A DNA stretch of 64,000 nucleotides, taken from assembly GCA_028716385.1 (NCBI GenBank), contig JAQUPX010000005.1, forward strand, positions 248,250 through 312,249. The letters are read 5' to 3'. Position 1 is the first letter of the stretch. Every line of letters begins with the position of its first letter. Below the pieces are notes generated by a model that saw only the letters and a program-made list of their open reading frames with translations, was not told where the DNA came from and searched no databases. This document shows, in pieces, positions 51,759 through 61,359 of this stretch. Made by a program: the position numbers and the translations under genes. Source of the stretch: a bacterium. GTDB lineage: Bacteria; Hydrothermota; UBA3073; JACQXS01; JAQTXJ01.

Positions 51759-53663
51759 GTGCGTAAATACTTGTTGTGCACACTTTTGTTTTGCGTTAAT
51801 TTATACGGGCAATGGACAAAAACTTTTGGCGGAGCGGACTATGATTATGGCAATTCAGTTCAACAGACTTCTGACGGTGGATTTATCATTGCAGGATGGA
51901 CAAACTCTTTCGGGATAGGTGGAGATGTTTATCTCATCAGGACAAATTCTTCAGGTAACACTCTATGGGCAAAAACTTTTGGCGGGACTAAAAGTGATGT
52001 AGGCAAATCCGTTCAACAAACTCAAGATGGTGGTTTTATCGTTGCAGGATACACAGAATCTTTCGGGAAAGGCAGTTTTGATTTTTATCTCATCAGAACA
52101 AACTCTTCAGGCGATACCCTGTGGACAAGAACTTTTGGTGGAACTAATAACGATCAAGGCACTTCAGTTCAACAGACTTCTGACGGTGGATTTATCATTG
52201 CAGGAGTAACAAGCTCTTTCGGGGCAGGTTATCAGGATGTCTATCTGATTAGGACAAACTCTTCAGGCGATACCCTGTGGACAAAAACTTTCGGTGGGAC
52301 TAAAAGTGATCAAGGCACTTCAGTTCAACAGACTCAAGATAGTGGGTTTATTATCGTAGGAACGACAAGCTCTTTCGGGACAAGTGGGGATGTTTATCTA
52401 ATCAGGACAAACTCTTTGGGCGATACCGTCTGGACAAGAACTTTTGGCGGAGATAACTACGATAGAGGTGCGTCTGTTCAACAGGCTTTTGACGGCGGAT
52501 TTATTATTACAGGAGAGACAAACTCTTTCGGGACAGGAGATAGAGATGTCTATCTCATCAGAACAAATCCTTTGGGCGATACTTTATGGACTAAAACTTA
52601 CGGTGGATCTAAAGATGATTATGGGAATTCCGTTCAACCAACTCAAGACGGTGGATTTATTATTGTAGGTTCTACATACTCTTTCGGAACAGGTACTCCA
52701 GGGTCTTCTAATGTCTATTTAATCAGAGCAAATCCTTTGGGCGATACTTTATGGACAAAAACTTTCGGCGGGACTTTAGGTGATATGGGCAACTCCGTTC
52801 GACAGACTTCCGACGGCGGTTTTATTATTACGGGAGAGACGTACTCTTTCGGAATAAACGTTCCCGGTTCTTCTAATGTCTACCTGATTAAGACAAACTC
52901 TTCAGGTAATATCAGTATAGCTAAAGAAGTAAGTGCGGGGCAAAACTCAAAACTCAAGACAAATCAAAATACTTTAACTAATTCTGCAACTATTAAAATT
53001 AGTAACGCAAAGTTCTTTGAAGTATTTGGTTCCCTTTGTCAAAAAGGGAAAGAAGTTCTTTCCAGTGAAGCCCCTGTAATAACTAATTTTGTGGAAGACA
53101 TTCTAATGGCTACGATGAATGACGAGAAGCTTTTAAAAGATAGAAATACAATTTTTAACAGCTTAGACAACTTAGATAGTTTAAATGGCTTAAATTATAT
53201 TAATAACGTGCAACAGGTAATGATTAAGTATGAGACTATATATAAAGAAATGCATAACGTTATGGATTCAGTAGTAGGTGAAATGAGTAAATATATTCCT
53301 CCTACAAAAGCCAAGAATGCTTGTAATTTAGTTATAGACCTTTTTAAAATAAGTTCAGAAAAATATAAATCTATAGATTCTGCACTATTTGCAATGGGCA
53401 TAGATTCATCATTAATACGAAACTATAAACCCGGCAATGGAACAACTAAACTTTTAATGCAAACAGAGTATGATGGGATATGTTTTGCTTTAAATAATGG
53501 ATCAGGTAGTTATCCAGAGGAAAAAATAAAACTGGCGGGATTAATGGCAAAAGAAATAGAACATCTTAGGAAAAACATTTATCAAAATCAAGACAAAGAG
53601 ACAATAGAATTACTATTTGACGTAATATCAAAAGGATTTAAACGTGCAGTAGAAGGACAGTAA
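51759..53663 (+). CDS. Exported propeller-repeat protein whose sorting domain is replaced by a helical domain
   Basis: 634 residues from a GTG after TAGGAG. Signal peptide (KYLLCTLLFCVNLYG), seven ~51-residue repeats as in 42303-43739 (FGGTKSDVGKSVQQTQDGGF), then at about residue 385 the family pattern stops. NSKLKTNQNTLTNSATIKIS looks like the beginning of a sorting domain, but the following 230 residues are an unrelated Lys/Asp/Asn-rich helical region ending in AVEGQ, not LILxK. A new C-terminus seems to have been acquired by recombination. Confidence 0.78.
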   Translation: MRKYLLCTLLFCVNLYGQWTKTFGGADYDYGNSVQQTSDGGFIIAGWTNSFGIGGDVYLIRTNSSGNTLWAKTFGGTKSDVGKSVQQTQDGGFIVAGYTESFGKGSFDFYLIRTNSSGDTLWTRTFGGTNNDQGTSVQQTSDGGFIIAGVTSSFGAGYQDVYLIRTNSSGDTLWTKTFGGTKSDQGTSVQQTQDSGFIIVGTTSSFGTSGDVYLIRTNSLGDTVWTRTFGGDNYDRGASVQQAFDGGFIITGETNSFGTGDRDVYLIRTNPLGDTLWTKTYGGSKDDYGNSVQPTQDGGFIIVGSTYSFGTGTPGSSNVYLIRANPLGDTLWTKTFGGTLGDMGNSVRQTSDGGFIITGETYSFGINVPGSSNVYLIKTNSSGNISIAKEVSAGQNSKLKTNQNTLTNSATIKISNAKFFEVFGSLCQKGKEVLSSEAPVITNFVEDILMATMNDEKLLKDRNTIFNSLDNLDSLNGLNYINNVQQVMIKYETIYKEMHNVMDSVVGEMSKYIPPTKAKNACNLVIDLFKISSEKYKSIDSALFAMGIDSSLIRNYKPGNGTTKLLMQTEYDGICFALNNGSGSYPEEKIKLAGLMAKEIEHLRKNIYQNQDKETIELLFDVISKGFKRAVEGQ

Positions 53664-53737
53664 ATTGAGTTCAAAAAATAGTTTACAAAAGATTTAAGGA
53701 ATATAGTTTGAACATGAAAGCAAAGTAAGGAGAAAAT

Positions 53738-54424
53738 ATGTTTTGCCGTAAGTGTGAAAAAGAAATAATTGTTAAAGAAGCAGAGTTTTGTCCAAAGTGT
53801 GGTACCGCTTTAGATTCTTTTGAGGGAGAAGAAAATTCTTCAAGCTCTTCGGAACTTCTTAAAGAAGCTACTACTGCAGAAAAAAATATGAAACAGTGTC
53901 CCTATTCTAAGGAAGTTGTTCCTTGTGAACCATGTCCATCTGTATGTAAAACTTGTTTACGTTATAAAAACCTGGATATCGTGTCATCGGAGAAAGGTAT
54001 ACTTTGCCATAAATGCGGGAAAGAAATAATTGTTGAAGGATCAGAGTTTTGCCATAAATGTGGTGTCGCATTAACTAATTATTCCACCCCATATTCTTTA
54101 GAAAAAGTAACATCAAAAACGACAACGACATCCAAAACTCCAATAACAATTTTATCAATCTTTATAATTATTTGTCTTACTTTTTTTCTCTTATTCTCTC
54201 ATATTGTATCCGATGATTCACGAACAATAGTTTTCCCAAAATTGCATCCAACTTTTCGCCACACATTTGTATATGTCCCGAACCTCATAAAAGAATATGA
54301 AGATAACGGATATGAGGACGGCAATCATTATAGATATTCTTTATTAAACATAAGTGATGATGATAAAGCTTTATTTAATGAACTCGAAAAAAGAGGATTT
54401 CTTCACTCAACATCCGGATTTTAA
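53738..54424 (+). CDS. Membrane protein with two zinc ribbons
   Basis: 228 residues. Two zinc-ribbon units, FCRKCEKEIIVKEAEFCPKC at 2-21 and LCHKCGKEIIVEGSEFCHKC at about 88-107 (the second a clear duplication of the first), with a further Cys cluster between (CPYSKEVVPCEPC). One transmembrane helix (ITILSIFIIICLTFFLLFS) precedes a ~75-residue C-terminal domain. Function unknown; the ribbons are probably cytoplasmic. Confidence 0.7.
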   Translation: MFCRKCEKEIIVKEAEFCPKCGTALDSFEGEENSSSSSELLKEATTAEKNMKQCPYSKEVVPCEPCPSVCKTCLRYKNLDIVSSEKGILCHKCGKEIIVEGSEFCHKCGVALTNYSTPYSLEKVTSKTTTTSKTPITILSIFIIICLTFFLLFSHIVSDDSRTIVFPKLHPTFRHTFVYVPNLIKEYEDNGYEDGNHYRYSLLNISDDDKALFNELEKRGFLHSTSGF

Positions 54425-54603
54425 TATCGTAATATCTGTTCGCGCGTAGAAAGGATAATTACCCGCCCGTTACACTCTCTGAGTCGGTTACCCGGAGAAT
54501 TTTTATCGTTGGTGTTGGAGACGCAATTTCCCCTTTGTTGATTTTGAGATAGAGAAAGAGATTACGAGAGTTTAGTTCCCTGTCTTCATTAGTTTTGTTC
54601 CCA

Positions 54604-54688
54604 AGTTGGCACAGGATTTTTTGTTTCACATACGAAATGAAAAAAGTTGGCATTAAAGATTGACAAAGATAGGTTTTGAGAATATTTA
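54604..54688 (+). repeat. Promoter-bearing direct repeat, copy 2
   Basis: Same module as 51115-51210: TTGGCACAGGATTTTT, AAAAAGTTGGCATTAAAG, TTGACA (54660-54665), 17-nt spacer identical to copy 1, TATTTA (54683-54688). It lies 42 nt before the ATG at 54730, which has AGGAGG. The rest of the 305-nt gap (54425-54603) holds the TGTTGGAGACGC motif and no gene. Confidence 0.75.
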
Positions 54689-54729
54689 AGTATAAAGATA
54701 CTTGTGGATGAAATAAATTAGGAGGAAAG

Positions 54730-56859
54730 ATGAAAAAATATATAAAGTTATTTTTTGTCGTTTTTGTTTTTACCGCAATTATCTCTAATAGTTTTGCGCA
54801 ATACCCGGACTGGAAAAACTATACGAATGGAAATGGTGTTAACGCTGTTATCAGACAAGGAAATAAAATATGGGTTGGAACAAATGGCGGGTTAGTATAT
54901 ATAGATACGACTACAGGAGGTGCAGAATTTTACAACCATGCAAATTCAGGGTTGCCTATTAACAATATTACTGCTCTTGCAGCGCAAGGAAACACAATAT
55001 GGATTGTAACATATTATTCCGGATTAACAAAATTTGATGGGGCTAACTGGGTTACATATACCACAAGTAATTCTACGATACCCTCTAATTCGATTACTGC
55101 TCTTGCGGTGGAAGGGGACACAATATGGATCGGGATACAGAATGAGGGGTTAGCAAAATATGATGGTACAAACTGGACTGTTTATAACCATGCAAATTCT
55201 GGATTGCCTGATAATAGAGTTTATTTTATAGCGATAGAAGGAACAACAAAATGGATTGGAATGCCATATTGCGGGTCATCAAGCTGCTTAGCAAAGTTTG
55301 ACGGAACTAATTGGGTTGTATATAATAAAAATAACTCCGGATTACCGGATAATAATGTTACCTGTATTTCAATAGATGGGACAACAAAATGGATTGGAAC
55401 TGCTAATTATGGTCTTGTGAAATTTGATGGAACAAACTGGACTGTATATGATACAAGTAATTCGGGGATACCTGCGAATATTATCCGTGACCTTGCAATA
55501 AATGGTTCTACGATATGGACTGGAACAAACAGCGGCTTAGGAAAATTTGATGGCACTAACTGGACTGTGTACGATACGAGTAATTCGGTAGTGCCTTCTA
55601 ACAATATTGGGAAAATGGCAGTAGGAGGGAACAGTTTATGGATTCAAGTATTATATAATGAAGGATTAGGAAAATTTGACGGGACTAATTGGACAAATTG
55701 TAATATGAATAATTCGGGAATGCCTAATAATGGTGTTTATGATATTGTATTAGAAGGGGGAACGAAATGGATCGGAACCGGTGGCGGATTAACAAAGTTT
55801 GATGGGACAAATTGGACTGTTTACAATACGGGTAATTCGGGATTGCCGAATGCTTGGATTACTGCTCTTGCTATGGAAGGTTCAACAAAATGGGTGGGAA
55901 CAAGTTGGGGTGGAGTTGCAAAATACGATGGCGCTAACTGGACTGTTTATAATATGAGTAATTCAGGATTACCTTACAATGAAATTACATGTATTGCAAC
56001 AGAAGATTCAATTAAGTGGATTGGAACAAGTGGAGGTGGATTAGCGAGGTTTGACGGCACAAACTGGACAGTGTATACTACAAGTAATTCAGGATTGCCG
56101 GATGACAGCGTCCTTGCCATTGCAGTAGAGGATACAATAATATGGGTTGGAGCAACCTGGGGCGGATTGGCAAAATTTGACGGGATAAACTGGACAATTT
56201 ACAATACGAGCAATTCGGGGGTGCCTTCTAATTACGTTTGTGCGATAGCAATAGAAGACAGCATAAAATGGATTGGTACTTATAGTAGTAGCTTAGCAAA
56301 ATTTGACGGGACTAATTGGACCATTTATAATACAAGCAATTCGGGGTTTCCCGGCAGTAATGTAATTGAGATAACTATAGATGACTCTATAAAATGGGTT
56401 GGAACAAGCTATGCCGGATTAGCAAAATTTGATAACGCAAGTTGGACTGTTTATGGTACCGGTAATTCAGGTCTACCGAACTACAAGGTTAATGCTATAG
56501 CAATAGAAGATGGAACGAAATGGATTGGGACCGGGGATGGATTAGCAAGTTATACACAGGTCGGTATTGAAGAACCCTCCATTCCAAAATCCGCATTCCA
56601 CCCCCCCAAATTGAATGTTTCTCGAAACCCATTTATCAAATCAACAATTATCGAGTATCAAATACCTGCTACAAGTAAAGTTTCGTTAGCCATTTATGAC
56701 ATTTCCGGCAGTTGTGTAAAGACTTTAATTAATGAAGAAAAGTCCGCAGGCGCTTATAGCACAACCCTAAATGCAAAAGAATTAAAAGCAGGCGTATACT
56801 TTGCGGTCTTACGGACAGATAATTTTACAAAAAGTACAAAAATTATAAAACTAAAATAA
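54730..56859 (+). CDS. Exported Reg_prop-like propeller protein with sorting domain (type 1)
   Basis: 709 residues after AGGAGG. Signal peptide (LFFVVFVFTAIISNSFAQ), then about 14 repeats of ~42 residues (NSGLPDNNVTCISI, TTKWIGTANYGLVKFDGTNW) typical of two-component-regulator propeller repeats used in sensor or secreted proteins, then a type 1 sorting domain (VSRNPFIKSTIIEYQIPATS, SLAIYDISGSCVKTL, GVYFAVL) ending IIKLK. The stop shares its last A with the next start (TAATG), so translation is coupled. Confidence 0.85.
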   Translation: MKKYIKLFFVVFVFTAIISNSFAQYPDWKNYTNGNGVNAVIRQGNKIWVGTNGGLVYIDTTTGGAEFYNHANSGLPINNITALAAQGNTIWIVTYYSGLTKFDGANWVTYTTSNSTIPSNSITALAVEGDTIWIGIQNEGLAKYDGTNWTVYNHANSGLPDNRVYFIAIEGTTKWIGMPYCGSSSCLAKFDGTNWVVYNKNNSGLPDNNVTCISIDGTTKWIGTANYGLVKFDGTNWTVYDTSNSGIPANIIRDLAINGSTIWTGTNSGLGKFDGTNWTVYDTSNSVVPSNNIGKMAVGGNSLWIQVLYNEGLGKFDGTNWTNCNMNNSGMPNNGVYDIVLEGGTKWIGTGGGLTKFDGTNWTVYNTGNSGLPNAWITALAMEGSTKWVGTSWGGVAKYDGANWTVYNMSNSGLPYNEITCIATEDSIKWIGTSGGGLARFDGTNWTVYTTSNSGLPDDSVLAIAVEDTIIWVGATWGGLAKFDGINWTIYNTSNSGVPSNYVCAIAIEDSIKWIGTYSSSLAKFDGTNWTIYNTSNSGFPGSNVIEITIDDSIKWVGTSYAGLAKFDNASWTVYGTGNSGLPNYKVNAIAIEDGTKWIGTGDGLASYTQVGIEEPSIPKSAFHPPKLNVSRNPFIKSTIIEYQIPATSKVSLAIYDISGSCVKTLINEEKSAGAYSTTLNAKELKAGVYFAVLRTDNFTKSTKIIKLK

Positions 56860-58400
56860 TGATTATATTAACCTTCTTCCTTCTCCAACAAAACCCTACT
56901 TACGCCACAGGCACATGGCCCAAATACGGCGCGACGCTTGAGAACACGCATTTTCAAGCGATGAAAGGCGCTATGTTAAGCGAGCCTATAGTAAAGTGGT
57001 CGTATAAAACAGGAGATTGGGCAACTTCATTGGGACCTGCAGTGGCAGATATAGATAAGGATGACACTATGGAAGTTGTTGCAGGAACTAATGATTATAA
57101 AATTTATTGTTTTAATGGAACGACAGGGATAGTAAAATGGAGTTATGTAACAAAGAATGGAATATGGAGCGCCGCAGCAATAGCAGATGTTGATAAAGAT
57201 GACATATTGGATATTGTTATTGGAAGCGGGGATAGTTCAGTTTATTGTTTAAATAATACCGGTACATTAAAATGGAAATACGTAACAGAGGATATGACAC
57301 TTAGATCTTCTCCTTCCGTGTTGGATATAGATAAAGACGACACGATGGAAGTAATAATTGGAAGCAGGGATGACAGAAAAGTATATTGTTTGAACGGAAT
57401 AAACGGTACGGTAAAGTGGAGTTATATAACGGGTTTTTGGATTACATCTGCGTCTGCAATAGCAGATTTAGATAAGAATGATACGATAGATGTTGTGGTT
57501 GGGAGCCGTGACAATAAAGTATATTGTTTGAACGGGATAACCGGTAAAATGCAATGGAGTTATATGACCGGTGATAAAATATTTGATTCTCCTGCAATAG
57601 CAGATTTAGATAAGGATAGTATATTGGAAGTAGTGATTGGCAGTAATGATAAGAAGGTTTATTGTTTTAATGGTGCAAATGGTAGCGTGAAATGGAGTTA
57701 TACAGCAAACTATGAAGTGTGGTCTTCTCCGGCAATAGCAGATGTAAATAACGATGATACGTTAGACGTATTAATCGGAGACAATAAAGTTTACTGCTTC
57801 AATGGGGTAACGGGAGAAGTGCAGTGGAGTTATGAATATAATTTTTCGTTTTCCGGAGTATCAATAGCAGATATAAATAGCGATAATAAGTTGGAAATTC
57901 TTGTTCCCGAGAGCGGGTATGATTCGATTGCCTGCCTTGATGGTGAAAATGGCTTTCCTTTGTGGGAAAAACAATTAGGAGGGGCAAACGTTAATGACAT
58001 AACCATTGCAGACATTGATAATGATGGATGCGTGGAATTAGTGGTTGGGACAGACAGCGACTACAAAATTTGGGCACTTGACGATAGTGGTAATTCTACT
58101 AACTGCGGATGTATGGGGGTAGAAGAACAGGCAAGAGGCAAAAGGCAAGAGACAATAGTAAATGCGGAATTGAAAATTATAAAAGATAAAATTTATTTAT
58201 CCGTTCCTAATAACGAGTATACTAATACACGAGTAACTATCTACGACTTATGCGGGAGATTGAAAGAGACTGTCTATAATGGTACATTAAGCAAAGGGTA
58301 TTATACGTTTACGCCGGAGATAAAAGTTAACGGGATTTACTTTGTAAAATTCAGTTTTGGAGACCTCAGCGAAGTTAAAAAATTAATAATAATTAAATAA
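56859..58400 (+). CDS. Exported PQQ/FG-GAP-like propeller protein with sorting domain (type 2)
   Basis: 513 residues. Short signal (MIILTFFLLQQNPTYATG), eight or so ~40-residue blades (DKDDTMEVVAGTNDYKIYCF, NGTTGIVKWSY) with Asp-rich turns that could bind calcium, then a type 2 sorting domain (IKDKIYLSVPNNEY, IYDLCGRLKETVYNGTL, GYYTFTPEI, GIYFVKFSF) ending LIIIK. The passenger is nearly the same as in 59739-61289, but the sorting domain belongs to the other subtype. A deleted copy lies at 42097-42279. Confidence 0.82.
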   Translation: MIILTFFLLQQNPTYATGTWPKYGATLENTHFQAMKGAMLSEPIVKWSYKTGDWATSLGPAVADIDKDDTMEVVAGTNDYKIYCFNGTTGIVKWSYVTKNGIWSAAAIADVDKDDILDIVIGSGDSSVYCLNNTGTLKWKYVTEDMTLRSSPSVLDIDKDDTMEVIIGSRDDRKVYCLNGINGTVKWSYITGFWITSASAIADLDKNDTIDVVVGSRDNKVYCLNGITGKMQWSYMTGDKIFDSPAIADLDKDSILEVVIGSNDKKVYCFNGANGSVKWSYTANYEVWSSPAIADVNNDDTLDVLIGDNKVYCFNGVTGEVQWSYEYNFSFSGVSIADINSDNKLEILVPESGYDSIACLDGENGFPLWEKQLGGANVNDITIADIDNDGCVELVVGTDSDYKIWALDDSGNSTNCGCMGVEEQARGKRQETIVNAELKIIKDKIYLSVPNNEYTNTRVTIYDLCGRLKETVYNGTLSKGYYTFTPEIKVNGIYFVKFSFGDLSEVKKLIIIK

Positions 58401-58413
58401 TAAGGAGGAAAGT

Positions 58414-59703
58414 ATGAAAACTTTTTATAGAATAGTAGGTATTCTCTTTTTAAGCAATCAAGCACAAGCTGTGTGGAATATTTCCGTACTGGATTCTGCA
58501 GGGGATGTTGGGCAATATTGCAGTGCCGGAAATATAGGTTATTATATTCCGGTAAGTTATTATGATGCCACAAATGGAAATCTTAAATACCTTATTCTTG
58601 AGGATCTCTCCATTTCAAAAGGCCCATATCAGGTAGATACAACAGGTAATGTTGGAGGGTATATTTCGACGGCAATAAATTATGATCATTCTTCTCCTGA
58701 CACCGCATGGATAAGCTATTACGACTTTACCAATAAAAACCTAAAATGTGCCTGTATAATTATATGCCCCCCCGGAGACACTTGTAAGACAAACCCAATT
58801 GATACCCTGGGAGACGTAGGAATGTATACTTCTGTATGTTTAGATACATTCCAGCGTCCGAATATTAGCTATTACGATGCAACAAATGGAAACTTGAAAT
58901 ATGCAAAGTGGAATGGAACACAGTGGGTAATTGAAAAAGTGGATACGGCAGGAGATGTCGGAATGTGTACTTCTCTCAGGATAGATGATAGTAATCATCC
59001 GCATATAACTTATTATGATGATACTAACAAAGACCTTAAATATGCAGTATGGAGCGGAACAAAATGGAATATAGAGAAAATAGATACTACGGGCGATATC
59101 GGGAAAAACAATTCTCTTAATTATGATGATTATTCGGACAACTATTATGTTAGTTATTATGATGAGACAAATGGGAATCTTAAATATGCTATTGGGGGGA
59201 CAAAAAGTAGTTGGAGTATATATACAATAGATACGACAGGCGATGTTGGGTTATTCAGTTCCGTAAGCAGTGATGGAGGTGTTGTCTGTTATGACAAAAC
59301 TAATGGAGATCTTAAAGGCATAGATACTATCGGAAACGTCGGGCAATATTGTAATTATGAACATGGCGGGGATCGTGGATGGGTTTTTTATTATGATTCC
59401 ACAAATGGTAACTTAAAATGTGCGTGGGAAAATACTGCTACGGAAGAGAAAGAAATATCCCGGAAATCCATTTTATCTGTTTCTCCAAATCCAACAACTT
59501 GCGAGGTAAAGGTAACCTGTGCAAGAAAAAACGGAGAAATATCACATCTTAGATTGTATAATATAGCGGGAAAAAAGATTCGTCAGTTTGATTTTAGAAA
59601 TGAATTTAATGGAGTATTAAGTGATTTGACGCCCGGGTGTTATTTTTTACGGCTTACGTCAGGAGAGTATAAAGAGAATATTAAACTAATTATACTTAAA
59701 TAA
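58414..59703 (+). CDS. Exported repeat protein with sorting domain
   Basis: 429 residues after AAGGAGG. Signal (FYRIVGILFLSNQAQA), repeats of ~40-48 residues (DTAGDVGMCTSL, HITYYDDTNKDLKYAVWSGT), and a sorting domain (VSPNPTTCEVKVTCA, LYNIAGKKIRQFDF, YFLRLTSGEYKE) ending LIILK. The repeat has the feel of a secreted propeller or sialidase-like fold. The stop codon lies in a 12-bp-arm AT-rich hairpin. Confidence 0.8.
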   Translation: MKTFYRIVGILFLSNQAQAVWNISVLDSAGDVGQYCSAGNIGYYIPVSYYDATNGNLKYLILEDLSISKGPYQVDTTGNVGGYISTAINYDHSSPDTAWISYYDFTNKNLKCACIIICPPGDTCKTNPIDTLGDVGMYTSVCLDTFQRPNISYYDATNGNLKYAKWNGTQWVIEKVDTAGDVGMCTSLRIDDSNHPHITYYDDTNKDLKYAVWSGTKWNIEKIDTTGDIGKNNSLNYDDYSDNYYVSYYDETNGNLKYAIGGTKSSWSIYTIDTTGDVGLFSSVSSDGGVVCYDKTNGDLKGIDTIGNVGQYCNYEHGGDRGWVFYYDSTNGNLKCAWENTATEEKEISRKSILSVSPNPTTCEVKVTCARKNGEISHLRLYNIAGKKIRQFDFRNEFNGVLSDLTPGCYFLRLTSGEYKENIKLIILK

Positions 59704-59721
59704 ATTTTCAAGTATAATTAG
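59686..59721. other. AT-rich hairpin over the stop codon
   Basis: CTAATTATACTT (59686-59697) pairs perfectly with AAGTATAATTAG (59710-59721) around a 12-nt loop that includes the TAA. It could pause or process the transcript between the two surface genes. Confidence 0.5.
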
Positions 59722-59738
59722 TCGGGAGTTGTTATCGT

Positions 59739-61289
59739 ATGAATATAATATTCGCCTTTTTATTTGTTTTTTATCCTACATATACTTATAAGGATTGGAC
59801 AAAGTATGGCGCAACGCTTGAGAATACTCATATACAAACAATGAGGGGCGCTATGTTCAGCGCACCTGATGTAAAATGGTCGTATAAAACAGGATTTATA
59901 GTAGAATCCTATGGTGCTACAGTAACAGATATAGATAAAGATGACACGATGGAAGTTGTGGTTGGGAGTTCTGATAATAAAATATATTGTTTTAACGGAG
60001 TGACCGGTGGATTAAAATGGAATTACGCAACAAGTGGTACAATATATAGTTCTCCGGCAATAGCAGATGTTGATAACGATGATACGTTAGATATTGTGGT
60101 GGCAAATAATAATGATAAAACTTATTGTCTGAACGGGATAACAGGCAAAGAAAAGTGGAATTATATAACATCCTTAGGATTTTTCTCTTCTCCGACAATA
60201 GCAGATATAGATAAAGATGATACAATGGAAGTGGTAATCGGAAGCAGAGATAATAAAGTTTACTGTTTTAATGGTGCAACAGGAGCAGCAAAGTGGAAAT
60301 ATACGACCGGAGATTGGATACACTCTTCTCCCGCGATAGCAGACGTAAATAACGATGATACATTAGATGTATTAATTGGAAGTGATGACCATAAGATTTA
60401 CTGTCTTAATGGCGCAACCGGTAAAATGCAATGGAGTTACCTTACAGGAGGAATGGTATACTCTTCTCCGGCAATAGCAGACATAGATAAAGATGATACG
60501 ATGGAAGTTGTACTTGGAAGCGAAGACAATAAAGTTTATTGTTTTAATGGAATGACAGGAAGAGTAAAATGGAGTTATGCGACCGGAGGGTGGATATACT
60601 CTTCTCCCGCGATAGCAGACGTAAATAACGATGATACATTAGATGTATTAATTGGAAGTAATGACAATAAGGTTTACTGTTTCAATGGGGTTACAGGAGG
60701 AGTAGAGTGGAGCCATATAACAACCGGCGATGTTCATAGAGGCATTTCTGTTGCGGATATTGATATGGATAACAAATTGGAAATTTTATCTTCTAATTAT
60801 GATACGGATTATTTATTTTGCCTCAATGGGGAAGATGGTTCGTTTTTATGGGATAAACGGTTTGATATAGATGTCCACGATATAACTATTGCGGATATTG
60901 ATAATGACGGATGCGTGGAATTAGTGGTTGGTGTTGCGAGCGACTATACTGTATATGCGCTTGACGATATCAGTAATTCTGTTAATTGCGGCTGTATGAG
61001 AGTAGAAGAAAAATCAAATCTCAAAAATCAAAATCCAAAATTATCAATCTCTCAAAACCCCTTCTTTCAGTCAACAGTTGTCAAGTATCAAATACCTGCC
61101 ACAAGTAAAGTTTCGTTAGCCCTTTACGACATTTCCGGAAGTTGTGTGAAAACATTAATAAATGAAGAGAAGGGAGCGGGGAATTATGATGTAACAGTAA
61201 ATACAAAAGGCTTGTCATCGGGGATTTATTTTGCAAAGCTAAGTGCAGGGAATTATAGCACAACAAAGAAGTTGATTTTGATGAAATAA
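59739..61289 (+). CDS. Exported PQQ/FG-GAP-like propeller protein with sorting domain (type 1)
   Basis: 516 residues. Signal (NIIFAFLFVFYPTYTY), propeller blades of ~40 residues (DKDDTMEVVVGSSDNKIYCF, NGVTGGLKWNY), and a type 1 sorting domain (ISQNPFFQSTVVKYQIPATS, SLALYDISGSCVKTL, SGIYFAKLSAG) ending LILMK. A close paralogue of 56859-58400 except for the sorting domain. Confidence 0.82.
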   Translation: MNIIFAFLFVFYPTYTYKDWTKYGATLENTHIQTMRGAMFSAPDVKWSYKTGFIVESYGATVTDIDKDDTMEVVVGSSDNKIYCFNGVTGGLKWNYATSGTIYSSPAIADVDNDDTLDIVVANNNDKTYCLNGITGKEKWNYITSLGFFSSPTIADIDKDDTMEVVIGSRDNKVYCFNGATGAAKWKYTTGDWIHSSPAIADVNNDDTLDVLIGSDDHKIYCLNGATGKMQWSYLTGGMVYSSPAIADIDKDDTMEVVLGSEDNKVYCFNGMTGRVKWSYATGGWIYSSPAIADVNNDDTLDVLIGSNDNKVYCFNGVTGGVEWSHITTGDVHRGISVADIDMDNKLEILSSNYDTDYLFCLNGEDGSFLWDKRFDIDVHDITIADIDNDGCVELVVGVASDYTVYALDDISNSVNCGCMRVEEKSNLKNQNPKLSISQNPFFQSTVVKYQIPATSKVSLALYDISGSCVKTLINEEKGAGNYDVTVNTKGLSSGIYFAKLSAGNYSTTKKLILMK

Positions 61290-61359
61290 AAAGTATGGAT
61301 TTATACAGATGGAAAAATAATATAAATTTTTCTACATTTAAGATGTTAAGGAGGTAGTT

